This document shows, in pieces, positions 39,230 through 48,434 of a stretch of DNA of 64,000 nucleotides. The translations under genes and the position numbers were made by a program. Location: IMG/VR virus record IMGVR_UViG_3300035661_000029, positions 1 to 64,000 of that record. The stretch is one strand, 5' to 3'. The DNA comes from a virus. The notes under the pieces were generated by a model, which had not been told where the DNA came from, made no database searches, and worked only from the letters and a program-made list of their open reading frames with translations. Position 1 is the first letter of the stretch. Every line of letters begins with the position of its first letter.

Positions 39230-40108
39230 TTAAGAGTTCATGCCAGCAAGTCTTCTTAATTCAGAATGCTTATCGCTAGCTACAGTTTTGGTTGGAGCAG
39301 AAAGCTCATCACCAGTTACAACAACAGACTCGGTGAGAGCCTTAGCATCTGCTTCTTGGCGTACTGCAGGAGATTGCTCTTCCTTTAGAACACGGCCAAT
39401 GAAGTGATTGAATGCTTCTTCAAGACGCGCAGTCTCTACGTTCTGAAGAACGAAGGACATTTGCTCGCGTTTCTTTCCTTGAAGAGGAGCAAGTATTTTT
39501 TCTAATTTAGATTCGCGAATCAACTTAGCTGAAGATTCTTCAAGCTTAGCGATTGTGGATTCTGCGTCGCTTAGTTTAGCTACGGCCGCTTGTAACTTAG
39601 ATTGAGTTGAATCTTCGTCGATATGTGCAGTGTTGAATTCAGTAGCGAATGCTTCGAAGATTTTGCGACCAAATTCGTTTTGCTTAACGATTTCAAGATC
39701 TTCGCGAAGTTCCTTGAACTCTTCGGTCAAACGAAGGTCAAAGAATGCGTCCATCTTATCTACTAATTGGTCGAGTTCTTCTGAAAGGGTCTCAGCCATA
39801 GCATGCTTTTCTTCAACGATCTTTTCAGCATATTCTGCTTCAAGGTCGCGGAAGCGTTCGATGTCATGACGAAGCTCTTCGATTTCTTCTTCAAGTTTCT
39901 TAGCAACGAAAGTTTCGACGTTCTCAATCAAGCTGTCGCGTTCGTTAGCCCACTGTTCAGCAATTTCACCTCTTACTGCAAGGGTAACTTCTTCACGAAC
40001 AGTAGTTTTATACTGTTCGACGGAAGCTGTCCATTGGGTAGAGATTTCTGCTCTTGCCTCTTCGCTTAATAGCTCAGAGTTTAGCAATTTCTGAAGGATT
40101 AAATCCAT
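39230..40108 (-). CDS. 22: Prohead scaffold protein gp22
   Basis: 292 residues, almost entirely Glu/Lys/Leu-rich coiled coil (KLEEEIEELRHDIERFRDLE; EFKELREDLEIVKQNEFG), as in the T4 scaffold (269). The N-terminus MDLILQKLLNSELLSEE has an LSE site, and the end SELRRLAGMNS repeats an LR-LAG motif found in the 40.7 kb protein. gp22 forms the core around which gp23 assembles and is degraded by gp21. It lies just upstream of gp23, as in T4. Confidence 0.9.
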   Translation of the reverse strand: MDLILQKLLNSELLSEEARAEISTQWTASVEQYKTTVREEVTLAVRGEIAEQWANERDSLIENVETFVAKKLEEEIEELRHDIERFRDLEAEYAEKIVEEKHAMAETLSEELDQLVDKMDAFFDLRLTEEFKELREDLEIVKQNEFGRKIFEAFATEFNTAHIDEDSTQSKLQAAVAKLSDAESTIAKLEESSAKLIRESKLEKILAPLQGKKREQMSFVLQNVETARLEEAFNHFIGRVLKEEQSPAVRQEADAKALTESVVVTGDELSAPTKTVASDKHSELRRLAGMNS

Positions 40109-40220
40109 GCAGTTCTCCTTTATTGTTGGGGGAATTAAAGACTGAATAGCCGTCTTTAATGGCTTAGAACTTTAACGCGTTCAATATTTAAAAATAAACA
40201 TCGCGTGAAACGTACAATTT

Positions 40221-40228
40221 TATTTATA
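40221..40228 (-). promoter_or_regulatory. T4-late-type promoter octamer TATAAATA, scaffold-capsid
   Basis: Exact octamer about 110 bases before the gp22 start. An imperfect inverted repeat (ATTAAAGAC/GTCTTTAAT, 40135-40161) lies in the leader. Confidence 0.65.
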
Positions 40229-40286
40229 CAAACGCGTAAAATTCCATAAAAATCAAGCATACTTTATATGCTATCAAACTTCAAAC

Positions 40287-40478
40287 TTACTCTGTTTCAC
40301 TTTCATTACCAACAGTAATTTGCTCTTCATCTGTTGGAGCGGATGTGGCTAATTTGCCAATTCCTGAAATTTCTTGCATCTTTACTGTCATGTAACCATG
40401 AAGATCAAGAGCTGCCTCTTCTGGCTTATCATTGATCAAATTGTTGAGCATGCTTTTTAGGGCCTCGCGCTTATCCAT
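40287..40478 (-). CDS. Small prohead core protein
   Basis: 63 residues. MDKREALKSMLNNLINDKPE at the start and an acidic tail (DEEQITVGNESETE); AALDLHGYMTVKMQEI in the middle. AAGGAGATAACA precedes the ATG. Its size, charge and position between gp21 and gp22 agree with the small core proteins gp67/gp68 of T4, which are also cut by gp21. No residue-level match to either is claimed. Confidence 0.6.
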   Translation of the reverse strand: MDKREALKSMLNNLINDKPEEAALDLHGYMTVKMQEISGIGKLATSAPTDEEQITVGNESETE

Positions 40479-40547
40479 ATTGTTATCTCCTTAGGCTATG
40501 AGCCAATGGGTTTTAGAGGTTTAGCCGACCTCTTTAAACGGCGTTGA

Positions 40548-40719
40548 TTATTTTTGATCGAGAGCTTTCTCGGTCTTGTCTTCGACATTCTGCACGCCCT
40601 TTAGAGTGGCAGGTGTCTTGAGCGCACGGTATTTATTGGTTGAAGAGCTAAGCTTCTCGTGTAAGACCTTTTAGCTCTTCAACGGACTTAATACCTTCTT
40701 TGACTTGATGAAGCTTCAT
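40548..40719 (-). pseudogene. Small coupled gene, frameshifted
   Basis: The ATG overlaps the upstream stop (TGATG). The first frame gives MKLHQVKEGIKSVEELKGL, then a stop at 40648. In another frame the same region continues HEKLSSSTNKYRALKTPATL and GVQNVEDKTEKALDQK to TAA at 40548. One indel around 40660 would give a protein of about 57 residues. It stands among core protein genes. An AATAAATA octamer lies inside it. Confidence 0.45.
40630..40637 (-). promoter_or_regulatory. Late-type octamer variant AATAAATA
   Basis: Inside the frameshifted small gene, about 150 bases before the 63-residue core gene. Confidence 0.35.
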
Positions 40720-41321
40720 CACTCTTTAGCTGGCTTATCTTCGGCATCGGCGACCGAATCACTCTTGCTTGCAGCTTCTTCAGCTTGCTTCTTACCGTCC
40801 TTCTGGCCAGCTTCATAGACCTTCATAAGAAGTTCTTCAAGCTCTTCGCCTTCCTTACCTTCGGCGGCCTTGGCAATCTTCCTGATAACGGCTGGAAGTT
40901 CTTCTTCGCCCTCATCACCCTCGCCCTCATCACCCTCGCCATCTGCTGTGTCTTCAACTTCATCAGATTCAATGATAGGTGAAAGACCAGCAATCTTGCG
41001 AAGGAATTCTGAACTTTCCTTAACAGCAAATGCTTTTTCAAGTGCTTCCTTGCAAGAGTCAAGCACTGCCTTACGGTCTTCATCAAGGTTCTTACCAGCA
41101 CGGTTAATGTAGAAGTTAAGAGCAGACATTGCGCTCTTAAGGTCCTTGTGGTTGGACTTCAACCACTTAACGATCTTTGCCTTTGAACCAGTGGCGAACA
41201 AACCTTCTGGTGGTTCTTCCTTGGTTTCTGCCGTGTCAATAAACTTAGCCTTCTTTGCTTCGACCAAGGCTGCGCGGTCTGTTGAAAGACCTGCTAGTTG
41301 TCTAATTCTTAAGTTGTTCAT
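40719..41321 (-). CDS. Acidic core protein with prohead-protease-type sites
   Basis: 200 residues. The leader MNNLRIRQLAGLSTDR runs to ALVEAKK (E21), and more sites follow at VKE102-S and IIE118-S. The motif RQLAGLS recurs inside as RKIAGLSP. The centre is highly acidic (DGEGDEGEGDEGEEE), encoded by 15-base DNA repeats. The end is Lys/Glu/Ala-rich. This resembles T4 core and internal proteins cut by gp21. It is ATGA-coupled to the upstream and downstream genes. Confidence 0.65.
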   Translation of the reverse strand: MNNLRIRQLAGLSTDRAALVEAKKAKFIDTAETKEEPPEGLFATGSKAKIVKWLKSNHKDLKSAMSALNFYINRAGKNLDEDRKAVLDSCKEALEKAFAVKESSEFLRKIAGLSPIIESDEVEDTADGEGDEGEGDEGEEELPAVIRKIAKAAEGKEGEELEELLMKVYEAGQKDGKKQAEEAASKSDSVADAEDKPAKE

Positions 41322-41581
41322 TGTGCTACCTTTTCAATGTGGTTATAGAATTCTTCAAATGCAGCAATAGCTTCATTCAATGATTTAAGTGCATCCTGAG
41401 AATATTGAATACTTGATGTACCAAAATTGCTATCAGCATCTTGCATATGCTTTCTCCAATTAGCAGACTGGACAATAGCTTTAGCATCTTTAAGATGCTT
41501 TTGAATTGCAGTATAAGCTGCATCAAAGTCTGAAGACTCTTGGTACGCTTCGTTGATGCAAAGTAATTGTTTAATTAGCAC
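41318..41581 (-). CDS. Small core protein with QL..I.E-type leader
   Basis: 87 residues. The leader MLIKQLLCINEAYQES is the clearest case of the second leader type, with a cut predicted after INE. The rest is helical (AAYTAIQKHLKDAKAIVQSA; AIAAFEEFYNHIEKV), like a small core coiled coil. It lies two bases after gp21 and overlaps the next gene by four bases. Confidence 0.65.
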   Translation of the reverse strand: MLIKQLLCINEAYQESSDFDAAYTAIQKHLKDAKAIVQSANWRKHMQDADSNFGTSSIQYSQDALKSLNEAIAAFEEFYNHIEKVAQ

Positions 41582-41583
41582 GA

Positions 41584-42198
41584 TTATTTTCTCGTAAGTG
41601 AAGAGATGAACTTTTGAATTTCAGAAGTCAAATACTTCTGAGCTTTCTTGTCGTACTGAACTGCTTCTGCAAGAGTAAGAATTTTTGTGTTTTCAACAGA
41701 TTCACGGACAACATCTGGGTAACAGCCTGGGCCTGAAGGTTGAGCTACGATGTCAAGAGTAACGAAAGCGAAATCTTCAACTACACCCTCTGTTGTTACA
41801 TTGCCAGTACCCCGAGATGATACGCCAAGCTTAACACCACCGGAGATAAGATTCTGAACGATGAGACCAGATGGTGTATTCAAAATCTTGCACTTACCGA
41901 TAGCGTTGGCGCCATCCATCCAAGCTTCTGTGATAATATGAGAGACATTTTTAAGGTCAACTGAAAGGTTGTCTGGGTGGTTAAGTTCACCCATAATGAA
42001 AGCACCTTCCTTTGCTTTTTCAGCAATGAGACTTACGGCGCGGGCGATCTCAGCTTTAGGGTACACGCGCTGGTTAAGATTCTTTTGCTCAGCAGCCATA
42101 ATACGGCCCGCCAAGTAAAGATTCTTCTCCATATCGCGTGATTCTACAAGAGCCGCTGCGGCTGGTGTAAGGTGTTCAATTAGAAGTTGTTGTTTCAC
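41584..42198 (-). CDS. 21: Prohead protease gp21
   Basis: 204 residues (T4 gp21 has 212). Catalytic motifs of the herpes-assemblin-like clan: His in IMGELNHPDN and Ser in LGVSSRGTGN. An NLNQRVYPKAEI segment precedes them, as in the family. Possible self-cleavage sites: ALVE-S near residue 19, VVRE-S and LAE-A near the end. It would cut gp23, gp22 and every packaged leader described here, at I/L-x-E sites. An exact late octamer is 31 bases upstream. Confidence 0.92.
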   Translation of the reverse strand: MKQQLLIEHLTPAAAALVESRDMEKNLYLAGRIMAAEQKNLNQRVYPKAEIARAVSLIAEKAKEGAFIMGELNHPDNLSVDLKNVSHIITEAWMDGANAIGKCKILNTPSGLIVQNLISGGVKLGVSSRGTGNVTTEGVVEDFAFVTLDIVAQPSGPGCYPDVVRESVENTKILTLAEAVQYDKKAQKYLTSEIQKFISSLTRK

Positions 42199-42228
42199 TG
42201 GGAAATCTCCTGTGCATTTCTGATGAAT

Positions 42229-42236
42229 TATTTATA
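42229..42236 (-). promoter_or_regulatory. T4-late-type promoter octamer TATAAATA, protease-core operon
   Basis: Exact octamer between the portal stop and the gp21 start; expected transcript covers gp21 and the coupled core genes. Confidence 0.7.
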
Positions 42237-42261
42237 AGGGAACCTTGTGCTCCCTTATAAA

Positions 42262-43878
42262 TTATGTTGCTGGAGCTTCATCTTCACCACCGGATACTTC
42301 TGTATTGATTTCTGGAGCTTCCTCCTCTCCAGCCCCACCACCTTCCTCCTCTGGAGGAGCTTCTACGCTGATCTTCTCACGATTGTCATAGACTGCTGGG
42401 TCATAAATTTGTTGTAGTTCACCGACAGTAGCGTCCTTAATGTTCGTTTCTTGCTTAAGAAGCGTTTCATTCATCTGGATGTCATCTTCAGTGAGACCTA
42501 GGTAACGCTTCAAGATGAATCTACGGCTCAGGTACTTCGTATCTTCAATTGCCTTGAACGAGGTAATCAAGTCGGTGTCAAGAGCTGCTTGACGGTAAAG
42601 GTCGAAGTTCTGTGGTTCTGGAAGCTTGATCTTGAACATGTCGGTATCGATGTTGATACCCGTAACCTGAAGATAAATCTTGAACTGTTCATCAAGTACT
42701 TCTTCTAAACACGTTTGAAGACGCTGGATGAAGTTACCAAAGATACGTTCTTCCATGTAAGCAACACCGGTCTTACCATCGGTGTAGGCTGCACCAGCTG
42801 TAGCTGCATCTGCGCCCTTCATGTAGGAAGTAGGTACTCGAAGAGCACGGAAGACCTTGTTCTGGAAGTAATCAAGCTCAGGAATTTCCCACGTAGTACC
42901 ACCAGGAAGAGTTTCAACTCGTGAACCACGTCCAGCTGCTGTCGTTGGGAAGAAGATGTCTTCCTGAATTGACTCTGGGTTGTAGGTTGAATCAGTTTGA
43001 TTAGCATTGTTCTGGCTTGGCATTCTCTTTTGGCGAATGTCATTACGAATCTGTTCAAGGTACTGCTTGACACGTTGAGGTGGCATGTTACCAACGTCAA
43101 TGTAGAACACTCTGCGCTCTGGTGCTCTTACAATGCGGTAAATAATCGATGAGTCTTCCAGCATGGATAACTTTTGATAGTCCTTGAATGCTGGTTGAAG
43201 TACTGAAAGACCGAATGGAGCCGAATCGCCAGTGTCATCTGACAAGGTGAAGTGAATCATTGCTGCCGCAGGAGTAATTTCAACTGACTCTTGCTTGCCA
43301 GTATTTCCCGAGACGGTATTTCTGAAGCTTGATGGACGGATATGATAAGCTACCTTCTCACCTTCAGTGTCAATTTCAATGCCGATCACTCGTGTTGGAT
43401 CAACGTATTCCCATTTCTTGGTATCAGATGTCTTGCGAAAGAAGCAGTCACCATACTTAACCATGACACGAGCTGTGTTAAAGATGCGCTTGTTAAGGTT
43501 GTGAAACTTTGCCCAGTGACGGAGGGCAGCTCTAAGAGTTGTTACTGTCGTGCCGGGAATTTCTTGATTCTCTTCAGTCTGATAGTCAATGATGAATGGC
43601 AAACCGGTCTTTTTGTCTGGGTTTGACATTTCTTCAGCGATGATGTCGAGCGCTCTGGAGATATCCCCAAGGTCCATCGCTTCATACTGCTTATAGCGTT
43701 GAAGACGAGCTGTTGCTCCCTTCATGAGGTTCGTAAACCAGGATACCGTTGAGAAGGCCGCGTAACCTGCAGAATTCAAATTCATACCATCATCCATTGT
43801 CACAGTAGCTGGCTGTGAATAGGAAGTTTTTCTTGATGGCGGAGTTACAATTCTCCAGTAATTAGTCCAAGATGCCAT
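42262..43878 (-). CDS. 20: Portal protein gp20
   Basis: 538 residues (T4 gp20 has 524). Conserved gp20 text: YEAMDLGDISRALDIIAEEM, YGDCFFRKTSD, IYRIVRAPERRVFYIDVGNM, FFPTTAAGRGSRVETLPGG, VPTSYMKGAD and GVAYMEERIFGNFIQRLQ. The C-terminus is Glu/Pro/Gly-rich. Twelve copies form the packaging vertex and docking site of the terminase. It lies between the tape measure and protease genes. Confidence 0.94.
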   Translation of the reverse strand: MASWTNYWRIVTPPSRKTSYSQPATVTMDDGMNLNSAGYAAFSTVSWFTNLMKGATARLQRYKQYEAMDLGDISRALDIIAEEMSNPDKKTGLPFIIDYQTEENQEIPGTTVTTLRAALRHWAKFHNLNKRIFNTARVMVKYGDCFFRKTSDTKKWEYVDPTRVIGIEIDTEGEKVAYHIRPSSFRNTVSGNTGKQESVEITPAAAMIHFTLSDDTGDSAPFGLSVLQPAFKDYQKLSMLEDSSIIYRIVRAPERRVFYIDVGNMPPQRVKQYLEQIRNDIRQKRMPSQNNANQTDSTYNPESIQEDIFFPTTAAGRGSRVETLPGGTTWEIPELDYFQNKVFRALRVPTSYMKGADAATAGAAYTDGKTGVAYMEERIFGNFIQRLQTCLEEVLDEQFKIYLQVTGINIDTDMFKIKLPEPQNFDLYRQAALDTDLITSFKAIEDTKYLSRRFILKRYLGLTEDDIQMNETLLKQETNIKDATVGELQQIYDPAVYDNREKISVEAPPEEEGGGAGEEEAPEINTEVSGGEDEAPAT

Positions 43879-43894
43879 TTAGTTGTTCTCTTTA

Positions 43895-46819
43895 TTAACG
43901 TCGCCCAGTTTGATAATCATAAGCAGTAGTACGTTGACCTGCCGCCATAGGTGAGAGCTGGGTGCCTCTTGTTCCGCTGTCCATTATCTGCTGAAGAATC
44001 TTGGCTGAGAGAGCTGTATTTTCAGCAATCATCGTCAGCTGTTGAATTGCCGCAGGATCAGATACATTATTGATTCCAGAAGCTGATGCTTGAGCTGGTT
44101 GTTCAGACTGGTTATTTACTGTTCCTGCTTGTGACCCATTGTCAGGCTGACCTGCGATTAAGGGAGAGTTAGGAGATGGTATGTTTGAGTTTCCAAACTC
44201 ACCTATATGGCTGTAAAGGCCGTAACCAGCTCCAGCAAGACCACCAATGACTGCACCAATTGGGCCAAGAAGACCGCCAAGAGCTGCACCTGAAAGAGCG
44301 TCAGCTCCAATTCCTGCAACGGCACCAACATTGTTATATCCTGCTCCAGTAGCAAGATCACCACCAAGTCCAAGCAATGCGCCACCAAGTCCCATCTTAA
44401 GAGCACCGGGACCACGATTAGCTACTCCAGCAGCAGCACTACCCACACCGCCCTTTAGAGTAGCAAGAAGCCCACCACCTGCAGCAAGACCACCTGCCGC
44501 AGACCCAGCAACAGTTGTTCCGGTGGTAGCTGCTGCACCACCCATACCAAGAAGTGATTTGACATTGCTAAGAAGTCCGCTACCAGCCATACTACCAAGA
44601 GATCGTGCTGCGAAGATAGACTGAATGCCCAGTGCAGTAATAGCAAGGCCGGTCCCAGTGATAATTTTTACAAAGCCATTGTTAAAGAATGCCCCAATTG
44701 AATTTATAAAGGATGATGTTTCAGCGCCAATCTTGCTTCCTTGGGCTGCCTTAGCTGCAGCTGCAGCTTGCTCTTGACTTAGAAGAGCGTTGGACTGTCC
44801 AAGACGCGCAACTTCTTCATTACCCTTCAACAACTTGCCAAATGCACCATCAGGTTCAAATGCCTTGTGAAGAAGTTCTGTGCTAATCTGTCCAGAAATA
44901 TTTCCAGTACCGGCGTATTGGTTAGCATTTTCAGCATTGCGCTTTGACATTTCAGGAAGAATTTTTCTCATCCATTCCTGATCTTGCTGCGAGGCTGCAT
45001 TACCAGCAAGGATAGTTTGGTAAAGTCTATTTGCGTCTTCACTACCATAACCCAGTTGTTGAGCAAGTTGAGATAGTTGAGCTGCTTCTGTTACACGAGA
45101 GTCAATGTCCTCACGCTTTGCACTTTCCTGTTCTTGAACTAGCTGTTGAGCAAGTGCCAATGAACCAGTTCTAACCGCAATTTCCTGGGTGGCCAGTGTA
45201 ATGCTCTTAGCATATTGAGCTGCTTGAGACTTACCTAGACCAAGAAGTGTTCTTGATACACCTTCTGAATTTAGAAGCGCGGTATGTACCTTGAAGAATT
45301 CATCTGCCGTAGCACCTGTTGCAGCTGATACTCTACTGAATGACTCTAATGTTGTATCAACAAAACCCCGTACAGCATTTTTATCTTGGAGGTCAACGCC
45401 ACCAGAAGCAATCGCCATCTGAAGAGCTGGACCAATTAGGGTTGAAGACTGCTCAAGGTTGTAGCCAAATTTTTGGAATGATTCGCCGAGAGAAGCGCGC
45501 AGAACTGAAAACTGTTGCGGGCCAAGAAGTGCTAGGGCGTGCTGGTTGTCTTGAAGAAACTTTGTAGCTTGTTCGAAGCTTAGTCCCATTCTAACAGCTA
45601 TTTCTGCAACTTGGCCAAAGCTAGCTGGCACCTGTGCCATATTGAATGATGTCAACTCATTATAGGTCTGCGTTAAACCATCCTTTAATCTTGCAGCGCC
45701 TTTTGCTGCTGCTGCATCGGATCCTAGATGCCGTAAAAATGTTCCAGTGATATCCTTTGAAAAGCCTTGCAATTTCATGGCAAGCCTTCCAGTAACCGTC
45801 GCCGCATCTTTCGCTGCAGTGTCAAGACGTAAAGTATCTACTTCAGCAGTTTTTGCAAAGTCAGAAAGTGCTGCGGCTGCTGTAGCTGTATCAGCAACAA
45901 AGTGTCTAATATCCGTATCAGAAATTTCAATGCCATTAGAAGCCTTGAGACCGTTAATTGAATAACCCTTAACGGTAAGCTCCTTAACCGTTGCGAGAAG
46001 AACTTTACCGAGTTCATCCTCATGCCCAGCTGCAGCTGATCCTCTGAACGTCGCGCCTTGAGTGCTACCTAGTGAAGCTAGGTCATGAATGTTCTTGATA
46101 CCAAGTCCGCTAAGTCCTTCAAAATTCTTGGTGAGAGTTGTTCCAGCTTCGCCAAGTCTAGTGCGAAGTCTAGCAAAGTCTTCTGGTCCAAGGTTATCCC
46201 TGATACCACCTGCCAAGTCATCCCACATCTGTTCTTGCTTAAGGAACTGCTCACTCATTCCATTAGCAGCATTGGATAATCTTTCAATAAAGACACCATA
46301 TTCACCAGTGCCCTCTTCTAATCCCTTGTGATTGCTAATAAGAGATGCGCTTAGAAGAGACGCTGCCTGCTGTGACTTAGCAAGCTTAGATGAAAATGAT
46401 GAGGAAGAGTCGACTAGCCGCTTGATAGCCCATGCTTGCGCTGGTAGATCAAGACTTGCCATCTTAGCTACCCTGGTAGTGTATGCATCAAGGTAGTTAG
46501 TTGAATCCTTTATTGCCTCGGTGAACTTTTTCTCGGCATTCTGATATTCTTGTGAAAGAACGTCTGCTTTGTAGTACGTCTCGGCTAGTTTGGTCAAACT
46601 GGCCGTAGATTGCTTTAGCGCCTTAAATGATTTCCTGAGTCCATCTGTTACATTGTCCTGAGCACTATCATTTTCCCTGTTGGATCGACGAGCCTTATCG
46701 CCAATGTATGGCTTCGAAGGAGCACCAAAGCCAGACTTGCCCAATGCCCCCGCAGAGTGAAGAGCATCAGAGAAGGCCTTACTTAGTAGTTTTAAATCTG
46801 ATTGATCTAGTGTCGCCAT
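43895..46819 (-). CDS. Tail tape measure-like protein
   Basis: 974 residues. The first 650 are mostly helical and Gln/Ala/Leu-rich. Residues about 690-870 are hydrophobic Gly/Ala-rich segments (GFVKIITGTGLAITALGIQS; ALLGLGGDLATGAGYNN; LLGPIGAVIGGLAGAGYGLY), the usual membrane-active end of tape measures. The end is a small polar region (AYDYQTGRR). T4 gp29 has 590 residues; if about 1.5 angstrom per residue holds over the helical part, a longer tail than T4's is possible. No peptidase or lysozyme motif is obvious. Assigned by composition and size. Confidence 0.7.
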   Translation of the reverse strand: MATLDQSDLKLLSKAFSDALHSAGALGKSGFGAPSKPYIGDKARRSNRENDSAQDNVTDGLRKSFKALKQSTASLTKLAETYYKADVLSQEYQNAEKKFTEAIKDSTNYLDAYTTRVAKMASLDLPAQAWAIKRLVDSSSSFSSKLAKSQQAASLLSASLISNHKGLEEGTGEYGVFIERLSNAANGMSEQFLKQEQMWDDLAGGIRDNLGPEDFARLRTRLGEAGTTLTKNFEGLSGLGIKNIHDLASLGSTQGATFRGSAAAGHEDELGKVLLATVKELTVKGYSINGLKASNGIEISDTDIRHFVADTATAAAALSDFAKTAEVDTLRLDTAAKDAATVTGRLAMKLQGFSKDITGTFLRHLGSDAAAAKGAARLKDGLTQTYNELTSFNMAQVPASFGQVAEIAVRMGLSFEQATKFLQDNQHALALLGPQQFSVLRASLGESFQKFGYNLEQSSTLIGPALQMAIASGGVDLQDKNAVRGFVDTTLESFSRVSAATGATADEFFKVHTALLNSEGVSRTLLGLGKSQAAQYAKSITLATQEIAVRTGSLALAQQLVQEQESAKREDIDSRVTEAAQLSQLAQQLGYGSEDANRLYQTILAGNAASQQDQEWMRKILPEMSKRNAENANQYAGTGNISGQISTELLHKAFEPDGAFGKLLKGNEEVARLGQSNALLSQEQAAAAAKAAQGSKIGAETSSFINSIGAFFNNGFVKIITGTGLAITALGIQSIFAARSLGSMAGSGLLSNVKSLLGMGGAAATTGTTVAGSAAGGLAAGGGLLATLKGGVGSAAAGVANRGPGALKMGLGGALLGLGGDLATGAGYNNVGAVAGIGADALSGAALGGLLGPIGAVIGGLAGAGYGLYSHIGEFGNSNIPSPNSPLIAGQPDNGSQAGTVNNQSEQPAQASASGINNVSDPAAIQQLTMIAENTALSAKILQQIMDSGTRGTQLSPMAAGQRTTAYDYQTGRR

Positions 46820-46865
46820 GTGATTCTGAAAGAGTCCAGTTTGATGTAAATATAGAATAACAAAT

Positions 46866-46873
46866 TATTTATT
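46866..46873 (-). promoter_or_regulatory. Late-type octamer variant AATAAATA
   Basis: Lies 47 bases before the tape-measure start, in the divergent gap (46820-46906) shared with the plus-strand hub gene. Confidence 0.5.
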
Positions 46874-46906
46874 ACATAATCAGATAACAAAAAATAGGAG
46901 AACAGG

Positions 46907-47689
46907 ATGTCAGAAAATCCACTTTTAGCCAATCTACGCCTACCAGGCAGAATCTTTCAGCTTCCATCAAAAGGAATGTTTTACAAGAATGGTGAACTAT
47001 CCCCAGGTGTAAAGGATGGTGAAATTCACGTTCACCCTATGAGTGCGCTGGACGAAATCAACATGAAGAACCCTGATCAGCTTTTCTCAGGTGAAGCTGT
47101 TAAGACAGTCTTTAAGCAGTGTATTACAGGGATCGATAAACCTGAAGACTTACTGTCAAAGGATGTAGATGCTATCATGCTTTTCCTTCGAGTCGTTACA
47201 TATGGTCCAAGCTATGAATTTTCAGCTAAGCACTTCTGTACTGACGGAAAGAACCACAATTACCTCGCTGACATTGACACGCTCATAAACAACATGACGT
47301 CAGTTGATCCAACCATGATTCAGTCGATGTACACCATTACGCTACCAAACAAACAAGTTGTCACACTGCGTCCAAATCGCTATGATGAAGTTCTCAACTT
47401 GATCAAGGCAAATACAAACAAAACCGCAATTACACCTAAAGACCAACAAACCAACCTTATCATGATGTTGCTTGGTGTCATAGAGTCAGTTGATGGTGTT
47501 ACGGACAGAGCGCACATTGAAGAATGGGCTAGACACATCTCATCACCGCTTGTGGCTAGAATTGCTGAGAAGGTTGAGAAGATAAACAGCTGGGGCCCAG
47601 ACCTTAAGTGGAAGTGCACTTGCAAGGATTGTGGAAAGGATTTTGAGGTTGAAATTCCAATCAACCCAGTGTCTTTTTTCACCGAATGA
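46907..47689 (+). CDS. 26: Baseplate hub assembly protein, gp26-like
   Basis: 260 residues. AGGAGAACAGG precedes the ATG. The start LANLRLPGRIFQLPSKGMFY with NGEL...GEIHVHPMSALDEI is typical of the T4 baseplate (gp26/gp51-type) family. A zinc-ribbon-like end, WKCTCKDCGKDFEVEIPINP, holds three Cys. In T4, gp26 takes part in making the central hub. It is divergent from the tape measure gene and coupled (ATGA) to a small gene downstream. Confidence 0.75.
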   Translation: MSENPLLANLRLPGRIFQLPSKGMFYKNGELSPGVKDGEIHVHPMSALDEINMKNPDQLFSGEAVKTVFKQCITGIDKPEDLLSKDVDAIMLFLRVVTYGPSYEFSAKHFCTDGKNHNYLADIDTLINNMTSVDPTMIQSMYTITLPNKQVVTLRPNRYDEVLNLIKANTNKTAITPKDQQTNLIMMLLGVIESVDGVTDRAHIEEWARHISSPLVARIAEKVEKINSWGPDLKWKCTCKDCGKDFEVEIPINPVSFFTE

Positions 47690-47910
47690 TTAGACTGGGG
47701 GACATTGGAGCCGTGCAAAACCTGATCGTAAAGCTCGGCGCCGAGATCAAGATGCTCGTTAAGTCAGCTCTTGAAATTTCATACTACTCAAGAGGTGCTT
47801 GGTCTTATCACCAAGTGCTCCTAATGTCCCAAGGAGAACGTGAAATGGCCGTTGAGTTTATCAATGAACGATTGAAGATAGCTTCAAAGACAATGTTCCC
47901 AGTATTCTGA
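47686..47910 (+). CDS. Small baseplate hub assembly protein
   Basis: 74 residues. SALEISYYSRGAWSYHQVLL and MSQGEREMAVEFINERLK are like the short C-terminal helical module that accompanies tape measure chaperones and hub proteins in many myoviruses. It overlaps the gp26-like gene by four bases and is followed by a terminator, so the two form one operon. No specific T4 gene can be named with certainty. Confidence 0.55.
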   Translation: MIRLGDIGAVQNLIVKLGAEIKMLVKSALEISYYSRGAWSYHQVLLMSQGEREMAVEFINERLKIASKTMFPVF

Positions 47911-47946
47911 TCGCGCCTCGAATTCAGACACTTGTAGAGGCAAAAG

Positions 47947-47976
47947 AAAAGGGCTCCCTTAAATAAGGAGCCCTTT
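47947..47976 (+). terminator. Rho-independent terminator after hub operon
   Basis: AAAAGGGCTCC and GGAGCCCTTT arms enclose a short CTTAAATAA loop; T-rich sequence follows on the plus strand. Confidence 0.85.
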
Positions 47977-47992
47977 GTTCGTCATACTAATA

Positions 47993-48376
47993 CTAATCAA
48001 TTGTTGCATAGTAAATGTTCTTATAGAATTTATAAATTCTATATTTGGTGTTTTCAACATGCAGCTTAGCGGGATCACAATGCCACGTCAATTCACCGTG
48101 GCAGGCAATATCTGCCTGTTAGCATTGCTCTTGTAAGTCTAGATGAAATGATTTTTGACGGTGTCCGGCAATAACCAATAAACTATTCATTGACTTGGCC
48201 CATGTCAGTGACTGCTGAACACCCTTCTAGGAAAGAATGATAGCCCATTCTGTAAATCCTAATGCTCTATTGCACCGATCATGGAGTACGGCTCGAATAT
48301 TACCACTATCATGGCAGTGGTCTAATACTGCGTCTTCAGTGTCTAAATTATTCCCGCACAACGGCCAAATATTATT
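47993..48376 (-). pseudogene. 49: Endonuclease VII (gp49)-like relic
   Basis: The minus strand reads IWPLCGNNLDTEDAVLDHCH, then DSGNIRAVLHDRCNRALGF, the zinc-binding and His-Asn-type core of the recombination endonuclease VII family (C-P-x-C-G...LDHxH..G.IR..L...CN..LG). In-frame TAG and TAA then interrupt KGVQQSLTWAKSMNSLLVIA and ELTWHCDPAKLHVENTKYRI. No ATG or intact N-terminus is seen. In T4 gp49 resolves branched DNA before packaging, so its loss is notable. It fills the gap between the hub operon terminator and the polymerase-like gene. Confidence 0.65.
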
Positions 48377-48434
48377 TTGTGAATCTAATAGTAATCATTT
48401 ATGTCAAAAGATTCTTCCTCCCTTAATACTTCAG

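Noticed and set aside
39230-40108. Considered gp22 as another polyprotein because of LSE and other ExE sites
   Set aside because: Scaffold proteins are Glu-rich coiled coils, so such sites arise by chance and gp22 is degraded anyway.
44247-44624. Pro/Ala-rich plus-strand ORF opposite the tape measure gene
   Set aside because: Antisense of the Gly/Ala-rich membrane segment; composition is explained by that.
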